From NCBI GenBank assembly GCA_032207245.1, contig CM063505.1, positions 177,520,030-177,584,029 on the forward strand: a DNA stretch of 64,000 nt. Reading direction: 5' to 3'. The stretch comes from Pardosa pseudoannulata. Taxonomy: Eukaryota > Arthropoda > Arachnida > Araneae > Lycosidae. Shown one piece after another: positions 12,069 through 20,991 of the stretch (position 1 is the stretch's first letter; every line of letters starts with the position of its first letter). The translations under genes and the position numbers were made by a program. A model generated the notes under the pieces. That model was not told where the DNA came from. It saw only the letters and a list, made by a program, of their open reading frames with translations, and made no database searches.

Positions 12069-12344
12069 TATGTCAAATACTATATAAAATGCTGTTTTAT
12101 AAAACATATATTAAAACAATTAATACAGCTGAAAATAGGAAAAGACACAGTGTTAGACAAAATAATATAACATAGAAATGAAAAAGTAAATTAATGGTAA
12201 TCTTATTCATTTCTAAATTTAAGATCTGTTAGCAGCTGTATATTTCTGGCCCATTTTTACTGCGTGTTTCAAACAAAAACATTCAAGGCATCATATGCAG
12301 AAATATTGTTTCAATTCACATTTCTTATATGCTTGGCATTCAGC

Positions 12345-12650
12345 ACATCTTTTGAATTTATGTGAAGTAGTAAGCTAAACTCCTCGACGCAACAGCTCCT
12401 AGGGGACCAGGGCCTACTATGCCAATCTCCGTTTTCTAGACCAAGGGCTCTGGGGTGCGAAGCATATGTTCCGGTTAGGTGGTCAGCGTTACGCAAAACC
12501 CCCAGTGTTTAGTTCCCAAGCACGCTTGGTATTCAGTTTCTCTACCCACTGAAGGGATGAAAGGCTGAGTCAACCTTGCCCAGCCCGGGGATCGAACCTT
12601 GGACCTGTGGCGTGGAAATGCTAAGCGCTACCCAAACGCCACTTGGAGTA
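12345..12650 (-). mobile_element. SINE-C, tRNA-derived retroposon
   Basis: Read on the minus strand, a tRNA-like head (AAGTGGCGTTTGGGTAGCGC as A-box region, AGGTTCGATCCCCGG as B box) leads into a central block GACTCAGCCTTTCATCCCTT and GTACCAAGCGTGCTTGGGAA-type sequence (here ATACCAAGC). This central domain resembles one shared by SINEs of several invertebrate groups. It is a different family from SINE-A and SINE-B. The 3' limit (left end) is approximate. Confidence 0.75.
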
Positions 12651-12816
12651 CTGAAACATTTGCATATTTTCTTCTTCAGTATTTGGTCTGTAGGTTTGAT
12701 ATTTCGTTTTCAAATCATTTAATTCTTCCCTTCCGTCACTAAAAAAAGGCTGTTAAAGGAGTTCATGGTCAAATATTTCAAGATCACTTTTAATTTTTCA
12801 AATCTTAAAGACCTTA

Positions 12817-12905
12817 AGTTGGCCGAAAGGGTAGGGCACTGCTCTCCGTGTATCACAGTTCGTGGATTCGAATCTTTTTGTTAGCACGGATGTTCGTAGA
12901 TATAC
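12817..12905 (+). mobile_element. SINE-A head fragment
   Basis: Only the tRNA-like half remains (TTGGCCGAAAGGGTAGGGCA, then GTGGATTCGAATC as B box, then GGATGTTCGTAG). It is truncated just before the pogo-type MITE that starts at 12930. Confidence 0.75.
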
Positions 12906-12929
12906 AGAAACTGATAGGAAATCTTAATA

Positions 12930-13390
12930 CAGTGGTACTTCGATTATCCGAAGTAATTGGGACTGAACCAGCTTCGGATAATCTAGAATTCATCAATAAC
13001 TATCTAGTTTAATATGTAATATCATCTTTAGTGCAATAACATTCGATTGTTCTGGGTCTCGGCAGTATGACTTTCCAAATTTCGAAATTTAATGTGTTTT
13101 TCTTTAGAAAAAGGATGTTTAAAGATGGGGAAGAGTACACCCATACTGAGAATTGTGCTTGAGATAAGAAATTCCCAAAAAGGGAATTCCAAAATACTTA
13201 TCTGCACTCATAGTTTGGAAAGGACGGCTTGCATACAATAGGAATGTGGGGAAAAGAAAACTTTAAAAATGCATGTTTGTGAACAGAGCATTTTGGATGA
13301 TAGTAGAAAGTTAAAAAAAAAGTGAAGAAACCGACCTTGGTTAAAGAAGAGTTTCGGTTAATCGAGGTTAGGATCATCGAAGTACTGCTA
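12930..13390 (+). mobile_element. pogo/Tigger-type MITE, complete
   Basis: About 461 bp from CAGTGGTACTTCGATTATCC to a right end whose minus strand reads TAGCAGTACTTCGATGATCC, preceded by TA. Its interior matches 11619-12068 in the opposite orientation. Non-coding, so dependent on a pogo-family transposase elsewhere. Confidence 0.75.
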
Positions 13391-14192
13391 CATTAGCATA
13401 AAGTTTCAAGCGACCAACGTAATTGGGTAGTTGTATTTTAGAGATACAAAATTTCCCGTAAGCTGAAAAACAGGAAATATTCCTAAACTGTGTTGGTAGT
13501 TTTTGAATTACAGAGAAGCAGGTTACTAAACGTACATATACTGATAAAATCACAGGAAATAGTTTTCCAGGGGAAAAAAGATAATATTGACAATGGTGTG
13601 TTTGACAGATCTTCCCACTTGATAGAGTGTTAAATACATTTTATTAGTTTTGACAAATTTAATTTGGAGCTACCTAGAAAAAACTTAGCCTTGAGATGCT
13701 TACAAAATGGCTTAAAGCAATTTTCATTCAAAAGAAATAAACTGTCCCCCAAAGGGAAAATTACACCAGAAGAATCTTAAATGGGTTTTACAGAAGCTAC
13801 AACGAAATGAACGTCTTCTATTTAAAATTATTCCATAACTACGGATCATGAAAGAGGTTTCTTCAAAATTGAATATGTCATTATGAAACAGGAAAAAGAG
13901 AAAGATGAAAGACACTTTAAAAGAGGTGGAATTCTCTGCTATCACGTTTTTAAAAAGAATTCAGTAAAATCATACTTGTCTTTAATTTTTCAACACATTT
14001 TCTCTAAAGTATTTATTTGTTAGAGAAAGCTACATTTCCTATGTTAGATCCCATGGAGTTTAGTTTTCGACAATAAGTATCGTAAAATCTAACAGGATTA
14101 ATTAAAATATGGTGTTGATTTATCTTATTTATTTCCAAAATGGTTTCTATAGATACTCCCAGGGTGTTGAATATATGGTTTGAAGTTTATAT
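13391..14192. other. Unassigned DNA
   Basis: No supported gene or repeat. A 73-codon minus-strand frame at 13724-13945 is low-complexity (Phe-rich) and was not called. Confidence 0.5.
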
Positions 14193-14370
14193 GGTTTGGT
14201 TTGGTTTGGAGGGCTACGGTCTACTTTTTTGCAACACGAGGGCTAATGAGACCGGGACCTACGGCTTAAAGCCGATTCCGAACTGCTACGAACATCTATG
14301 CCACAGTGGGATTTGAACCCACAAACTCCGGTATCGAAGTCCAGCATTTTAACCAATCGGCAATCGTTCA
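14193..14370 (-). mobile_element. SINE-A copy, unit 1 of a tandem triplet
   Basis: A full minus-strand copy (TTTGGTTTGG tail, GGGCTAATGAGACCGGGACC, TGGGATTTGAACCCAC). It is followed by a spacer of about 45 bp (TGCATGATTTTGTTAAAATA) that recurs after unit 2, showing that SINE plus flank were duplicated together. Confidence 0.85.
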
Positions 14371-14411
14371 GTAAAGCTTGCATGATTTTGTTAAAATAAT
14401 TGGGGAAAGTT

Positions 14412-14815
14412 CGGTTTTGGTTTGGTTTGGAACGCTACGATCTACTTTTTTGCAACAAGAGGGCTAATGACTCGGTGACTCGGTGAAAGTGGTGCACAGA
14501 ACTTCCTGGGCCTAGCCTTCTAGTTCTGACCTACTTAGGAATTTACACAAACAACTAATGATTACAAATTGACTACGACTGGGGCAAAGTAATAAAATAG
14601 GCAATGGAAACTTGAGTTTCGGCAAGAAAAAGTAAAAACAAAATGAAGTGAGAACAAATTAAAAATAAAATATTAGCATTGATGGCTAATGAGACTGGAA
14701 CTTACTGCTTAAAGCCGATTCCGAAGGGATACGAACATCCATGCCCCAGTGGGATTTGAACCCACGAACTTCGGTACCGAAGTCTAACACCCTAACCAAT
14801 CGGCCATCGTTCGGT
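14412..14815 (-). mobile_element. SINE-A copy, unit 2, split by a 213-bp insertion
   Basis: The SINE is continuous up to GGCTAATGA at 14462-14470 and resumes at a second GGCTAATGA at 14684-14692. The 213 bp between them (14471-14683) is foreign and appears only in this unit. The 9-bp direct repeat looks like a target duplication. Its start CTCGGTGACTCGGTG is itself repetitive; no terminal inverted repeat was seen, so its class is unknown. Confidence 0.8.
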
Positions 14816-14854
14816 AAAATTCATATGATTTTGTCAAAATAATTATAGAAAGCT

Positions 14855-15016
14855 CGGTTTTGGTTTGGTTTGGAACGCTACGGTCTACTATTTTCCAACA
14901 AGAGGGCTAATGATACTGGAACCTACTGCTTAAAGCGGATTCCAAACGGCTACGAACACCCATGCAACAGTGGGATTCGAACCCACGAACTCTTGTACCA
15001 ACGTTCATCGTTCGTC
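14855..15016 (-). mobile_element. SINE-A copy, unit 3 of the triplet
   Basis: A slightly truncated minus-strand copy (TTTGGTTTGGTTTGGAACGC; TGGGATTCGAACCCACGAAC). Together with the two copies to its left it forms three head-to-tail units of about 220 bp once the insertion in unit 2 is removed. Confidence 0.85.
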
Positions 15017-15566
15017 TTATTGGGGGGAAGAAAAAATTACATAAAATTCTATGAAAAATAAGAGCAAAAAGAGTAAGATATAATTGCTTTTACAGAGATA
15101 AGAAAATTTTATGTTGGAAAATTAGAACTGAACTGTGTTCAAGAATCAAGACTGTCAAATTAACGAAAATTACTGCAAAAATATGCATGTTATGCAGAAG
15201 AATTACTGATTTAATAGTTTTCATAAAGTGCAAATGATCATCCGTAAAAACGTTGTCTGCTTATTCCTCTTTTTATCGACACGTAGCTATGATTCAGCAA
15301 CGACCTAACATTTTCAACGGAATGCGGAATACTGACGCATCAGAAATGTAAGCTGATTTAGTGCCGTATATATAAATAACAGAAGAGAAAAAATTTACCG
15401 AAGAAGACTGAAATTCTGAGTAATACATAGACAACAAAAAATGTACTAAAAGATCTGCTTGAGCAGCCACTCTTGAGAACAAAAAATGAATGCTTTAGTA
15501 CATAAATTTATGTACCAAAACATTTATTAGTGCCAGATCTATATCTACATGTATCTTGATTGCATT
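15017..15566. other. Unassigned AT-rich DNA
   Basis: Nothing supported. Confidence 0.5.
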
Positions 15567-15570
15567 TTAG

Positions 15571-15834
15571 CACTAAACATACCAACCCTTAATACATACC
15601 TATTTCTACCATAGCCTGTTAAATGACCGGATTTTTTTTTCTGATTAAAAATGTATGAAATATGAAAGTTGGAAGGAAATAAACAAATAAATTTTATTAT
15701 AATTAAACAAAATTGTATATTGTCAATTTTTATGTATTGCAAACACAAAGAATAAGAACTTTTAATTAATTTCCCATCGCTTTTTTTACATAAAACTTAT
15801 GGGTCATTTGACTAGTTATATGGTATGTTTAGTG
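15571..15834. mobile_element. piggyBac-like/TTAA MITE (family 2)
   Basis: The 264-bp element has perfect 14-bp terminal inverted repeats, CACTAAACATACCA at both ends (15571-15584 and 15821-15834 inverted). TTAA follows on the right (15835-15838) and TTAG precedes on the left (15567-15570), one substitution from a TTAA duplication. A subterminal AAATGACC is shared by both ends. No coding. Confidence 0.75.
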
Positions 15835-15838
15835 TTAA

Positions 15839-17386
15839 ACATCTAAGTTTGCCATAGAATTATAGTCGAATAATAATAAAAAGTCATAAATTATTGGGAT
15901 TCAATTTTAAAAGTAATTTAATTCATGAATAAATTTTTATTTCCTCAAATGTAAATTATAAGAACTCACCTTTAAAAAATATGCTGAAAAAGAATGTTGT
16001 AGGAATAATGATAAAGAAAATATTTTAATAACTTACTGAAATTTTTAGTATTATCAATCAATGTCACATATATAAGAGTGTCCTTTTTTATACAAATCTA
16101 CATAGTTTGTCGTAGAGTCGCCGGACTTTGGTCAGGTGTTATGTGATATCTCCAAAAAGCACTGCTGTTTTAAAATCTTTAAAATCTATTTATTATCTAT
16201 TTTAAAATCTCGTACATCCCATCACTTGATATCACAGTAGAAGAAACACTGGTTGTGCCGGTCGACAACAACTGACAGGTTATGAAAATTGTATTTATAT
16301 TTTACCTCGCACAAAAAAGCGTGGCTAATATTAAATTTAACATATAGTAATTTATCAGAGGATAAAGATATTTATAAAGAATTCTTAAATAATTTTTACA
16401 ATGAACAATAACTAAATAGAAGAATTTTTTTATGCGTAGCTGTATTTAAAATCCTAAAACCCAAACACATATAAATAAAAAGATTTCCTCTATTTTATGC
16501 ATATCAAAACTATTTTTCTAGGAGGATAAGAGGTGGATTTTACGATAAGCTAGATCAAAAGTGTTTCAGAAATAAATATGCAAAAGAATTTGTGTTATTT
16601 TGGTAATTAAATTTTTACATATAAATTAACATTTTATTTTTTTCTCATGGACTATACCATCAATTAAAAGGTCTATCTCTAAAATTACAAAAAATGGTAT
16701 ATGGTATAAAAGAAATATGGTCGTATAGTTTTAAAAAATGATTAGGAATAAAGTTTTAGAAAATTTGTCGATATTTCCTTTTGTTTAAGATTTTTTAAAC
16801 TTTACTAAAAAATCCTCTTTTGGTCAATTCAATTTTTGCACATAAATTGACAAAAATTATTGAAAAATTTTCAGTATTTGTTTTATTTCAGATTTTTTTA
16901 AAACTTTACCAAAACCATCTTTTGATCAAATTAATTTTTACACATAAATCAATATTTTATTTTTTTTTACCTCATGGACGGATCCTCCAATTAAAGTTAT
17001 AAAACATGGTCTTGTGAGTATAACAAAAATATATGGTCGTAAAATATTGAAAAATAATTGAGAAGATAGTTATTGAAAATTTCTCAGTATTTTTTTTAAA
17101 CTTAAGTTCTTTTAAGGGATTAAAGAGGTAAAACATGACAAAATTACCCTCCAAAAAGGGGTAAAACTATAAACATGTTTTAAAAATATAAAAAAATGCT
17201 TAAACTTATGATTATTTTTAGTTAGATTCAATTGTACAAGTACGTTCTTCATTAGAAACTCAAAACTTAATATTTCTAAGGAAAATATTTCTTGTAAACA
17301 GTTTTAACGAACAAAAAAATCAAGTCATAAATATATATTTTAAAAAAATATTTTTATTATTTATAAGGTATCTATAAGGTTAGTTT
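15839..17386. repeat. Unassigned AT-rich DNA with degenerate direct repeats
   Basis: From about 16612 to 17110, blocks such as ACATATAAATTAACATTTTA, CACATAAATTGAC and CACATAAATCAATATTTTAT, and CTCATGGAC followed by ATGGTCGTA-type sequence, recur in order with a spacing near 320 bp and a partial copy between. The rest of the interval holds nothing recognisable. Confidence 0.45.
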
Positions 17387-17636
17387 ATTAAAGAGATACA
17401 TAAAAAAAACTCTAGAGATTTTAGTATGAAATAAAAAAAGTTATAAAAAATCGAAAAGTAACATCAAATACATAGAATTTTTATGTTTAACAGTTCTGAG
17501 ACTCCCCAATTTTACCAAAACAATGTTTGTGTCTATTTTTAAAAATCACTATTTGCAATAAAGTCCTTTAAATATGTATGAAATATGAAAAGTATTTTAT
17601 AAATTCATACATATTTCATAAGTATTCTTAAATTAA

Positions 17637-18267
17637 CCCTCCGAGTGGAACACACTCAGGAAAAAAAGTCTCCAAAAAATAGATAAAGTTTTATTGTGTC
17701 AGTGACCAAAGTGTTCTATGATTTTTTACTTCATCCTTTGTCGATTAGATTGGAATACGGGAAACCCACCCTGGTTATTGTCCCTTTACTTCCGGTTATA
17801 GATATATAAATAGACATTATAGATTGTTAAATTTTAATACACATAAAGCTCGTCAAGTCTCGAAAATCATCCCATAAGAAATAATGGATTCTAAAAGTAC
17901 AAATAAAAATATTCTTTAAGAGAATGATTTATATTTTTTCAAGAAAGTTACCCAAGATATTTAAGTGGTGCAATTAGAGATACATCTGTTACCGCAAGCG
18001 AAATACTTTGAAATAGAGATTTACAAAGCCATGAAAAGCTATCAGCGTCTTTCTGCTTCAGGGAGTAGGGGTGCAACCCTCAATAAATGTCAGTCAAAGT
18101 GTGAGGCAGTTTCTAAACATTCGACCTGACCCTCCTACCTCAAACACTGGCAGAAATGTACCTTACATCCATTTTCGGAATGTTTTTGAGGTCGAAAATT
18201 GTACTTGACAACTGCTTTGAAGACATCATCGGTTTGGCGGAATTGTACGTGCGATCCGCTTAGAGGG
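17637..18267. mobile_element. piggyBac-like MITE (family 3), present in only one duplicate
   Basis: The ends CCCTCCGAGTGGAACAC and, inverted, CCCTCTAAGCGGATCGC are flanked by TTAA at 17633-17636 and 18268-18271. The paralogous position in the second duplicate (21238-21241) has a single TTAA and no element. No transposase frame is visible. Confidence 0.9.
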
Positions 18268-18362
18268 TTAAAAATAATGTTCATAGGGTGTCCTCATAAG
18301 TTAGAAGACTCATATTAGGGGGATGCGAAAGAGAGGGCTAAGAGAGGGTTGCTGACACTCAC

Positions 18363-18466
18363 CCTCTGAATGTAGTCGGCGATGTCGCTGAGTAGCCAGT
18401 TGTCCAAGCAGCGACCATTGATTTCCGTGATTTCTTCCGCATCGTCCAACACGTCCGAATTGCAGC
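18363..18466 (-). CDS. Internal coding exon (copy 1) of an unidentified gene
   Basis: On the minus strand a strong acceptor (TTTCGTTTCTCCCGCAG) precedes 104 nt ending CAGAGG, followed by the donor GTGAGT. In the most plausible frame the exon begins with two bases completing a codon, then reads CNSDVLDDAEEITEINGR and continues through CLDNWLLSDIADYIQ to R, 34 full codons and no stop. The composition (acidic, balanced GC) stands out from the AT-rich surroundings. The other two frames are also open over this short length, so the frame is an inference. The sole difference from the second copy is TTG versus CTG, both Leu. No family was recognised. The length, 104 nt, is not a multiple of three (phase 1 in, phase 0 out). 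Neighbouring exons were not found in the window, so the gene must have very long introns or the exon is detached. Confidence 0.65.
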
Positions 18467-18749
18467 CTGCGGGAGAAACGAAACGATCAGGATATATATC
18501 ATTCAGTTACCTAATACGGTCATACATAGCTCTTGTTCAAAAAAATTCCGCTACGACATAAAGAGATAAAAACAGTAATTTAAAATAATTTTAACATTTA
18601 AATTTCACATTTATTTCGATAGTTTCCTCCAGTAGAGAAATGACTTTACATTGATTTTACAATTTATTGTTTCCTTATTAAGAAAGGATCTCAAACTTCG
18701 GTGCAATCAAATAAATGTATCATTAAGTGGTACATTAGGTGGTAAATTT

Positions 18750-19130
18750 AGTTTGCAGCAAACTTGAAACAGTCTTGCTTTGCAAGCCTGCAAACTTACA
18801 GCAAGTTCAGCATGACAAGTCTGCAAGTTTGAAACAAGACTCTCTTGGTTCCCAGTCGCCAAGGCTTCCCGTACAACCAAATGTATTTTCGTAACACCTC
18901 TAGATGGCACTGTTATAGAATTTTATGGTAGCCGCTAGAGGGCTTACTGACATAAAAAATGTATAAAAGTCACTACACCTACAAGTCTACGCAAACTTCG
19001 AAGTTACCATACCTCCAACTTGCAGCAAACTAGACCTCCAACTTGCAGCAAACTTGTCATGCAAGTTACAGTACACTTGTCGTACAAGCTTGCCATATCA
19101 AACTTGCAGCAAGTTCATTGCAAACCACGG
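18750..19130. repeat. Inverted-repeat element with CTTGCAGCAAAC motifs (copy 1)
   Basis: The left side carries GTTTGCAGCAAACTTG, GCAAGCCTGCAAACTTACAG and similar. The right side carries AACTTGCAGCAAACTAGACC, repeated, and TCAAACTTGCAGCAAG. The two sides are roughly inverted relative to each other, as in a foldback element. An identical arrangement lies at about 21727-22105 in the second duplicate. No transposon family is assigned. Confidence 0.5.
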
Positions 19131-19286
19131 TTGGAAAATAACCCGCTGTTTTTGAAAAAAATAATCTTTTTGTTTGATTTAAATAGCATATGTAAAGGGA
19201 ATTTTTTTTTTTTACTTTTGGAAACGCTAAGATTTTAGATAATTTTGAATAAATATTAAAAATTATTAGTAATTAATTTCTTGCTA

Positions 19287-19440
19287 ATTAACCCTTTGCA
19301 CTCAAGGGCTCCGGAGTAGAGCCATTTAAAATTTGTCTTCAAACTCGAGGGCTTGGCAACAGAGACAATAAAATTTATAAATCCTACACTCAAACGGCCT
19401 AAAATGAAAAAGAGGAATCCCAAAAAGAGGCTCTCCAAAA
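19287..19440 (+). mobile_element. Orphan piggyBac-like end (copy 1)
   Basis: TTAA followed by CCCTTTGCACTCAAGGGCTC, a typical piggyBac-type terminus with an internal inverted motif (GCACTCAAGGGC / CTCGAGGGCTTGG). The matching right end was not found, so it is probably truncated. The same sequence occurs at about 22263 in the second duplicate. Confidence 0.5.
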
Positions 19441-20991
19441 AATTGAGAAAAATTCACTTAAAAATTAAAATTTTCAGCATATGTTAACATGGCCCAATAC
19501 ATGAAAACGAAAACATTACTTAGTGAATTAATAGAATTAACACATCTATTTAATTTATTAGAAATTTTAGATAGTTGCAAATTATAGAGAAATGCTACCT
19601 TAAAAAATAACTACACTTGAATAATTAAAATAATAAATGAATTTTAAAAGATCCATAGCAGCTTGCGGAATGGCGTGTCTGACATGTAGTCATTCTTGTC
19701 TTTGGCCGGGAAACGTTTGCGCATGCTCTCGTTATCTTAACTCTCATGCAATGACGGGAATTTTCGATGCCTCCAAGTTTGTCTTAACAAGATTGCCACA
19801 GTTTTGCAGCAAAATTACGTTGCAAAGGAGTGGTCGCCCTATGCAGACTTTATGCTAACTTGCAGGAGTTTTGCTGCAAGTATGAAGCTATCTGGGACAG
19901 GTTCCGATTTGGAGTAATCACACAGAGTTAGAAGCAAACTAATTTTATTTGAATTCCTTCTTAAGGCTAGTCAGCAATCCAGAAAATGCAGGAATACCCA
20001 GATTCCAAAATAAAATATTCGCAAATAATATTCGGCTTCTAGCCTACAAATGTGTGAACTTAGTTTACGTTAGTTAAAAAACAACTTCCAGTCTTTCAAC
20101 AGCGATAAGAAACACTCTGTGTCAATGTTCGATCTATACTGACCTCGATTAAAATTAGAGCCCTTTTTATGATTTTGTCACATTTGTAGTAGATCTTCGA
20201 AAAAAATATTGCTTCTACAGCCGTCTAGAGGTTTCTTTGGCATCTAATGGATTTTGTCTCAAAATGGAGGGAAAATCGCAAAATATAGCAAACCATGCAT
20301 CGCATCTATCTAACGAATAAATTCCCATAACTATATATTAACTATTAATTAAGAATATCACAAAAGGGGACTCTCTCGAGACGTTATGTTTTCATAAATG
20401 GATATTTTGTAGTAGTATATTAAATTTTAACAAGGAGATTTTTACGTGAATAAATCATACTAATGTAAAAACTGTGCAAATAGAACGAATAAATACTCTT
20501 TTAATCTTTCAATTAGCCTGTGATATGATGTCATTTTAAAATAACTAATGGTTACAATTAATTTTTCAGTGGTGTATGCAGCACACGTTTTGCCTTAGGA
20601 TGTTAGAGAACTTATAAACTTATGAACTTATTCCACGTATTTATTGATATTTGCTGATAATTCTTGTGTTGAATTCATTGCTTGACAGTTTTGAAAATGG
20701 CTGCATAACTTCTTATTGAACTGAATAAATACACTCTGCTATACAGTCCAAGTCATCCGTATTCATTGCTGCATTTTTGATGAAGTGCAGTGTTATTAAG
20801 CAATGAACGTCAATAGTCTGCAAAGAGCTACTACTTCCCTTAGACTGTAACTAACTGCTACTTCTACTAGGCTAAGGGGCTTACTCTGGACTTTGCGAGT
20901 CAGTTCGCACGTTCGTTGTGTCATCACTTTGACGTCAGCTTGATCGTTTGCTCACATAATGTCTGCAAGCTGACGTCAAAGTGACGTCACA

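Noticed and set aside
15969..15990. Consensus-like minus-strand donor AAG|GTGAGT 14 nt after a CTTTTTCAG acceptor (possible microexon)
   Set aside because: A single 9-base donor match is expected by chance at about this window size, and a 14-nt exon cannot be supported from sequence alone.
18707..18910. 67-codon minus-strand frame also present at 21683-21886
   Set aside because: Its presence twice is explained by the segmental duplication. It runs through CTTGCAGCAAAC inverted repeats and has no splice or domain support.
19637..19858. 73-codon Cys-containing frame, repeated at 22611-22832
   Set aside because: Same duplication; no domain, and the Cys spacing matches no family I know.
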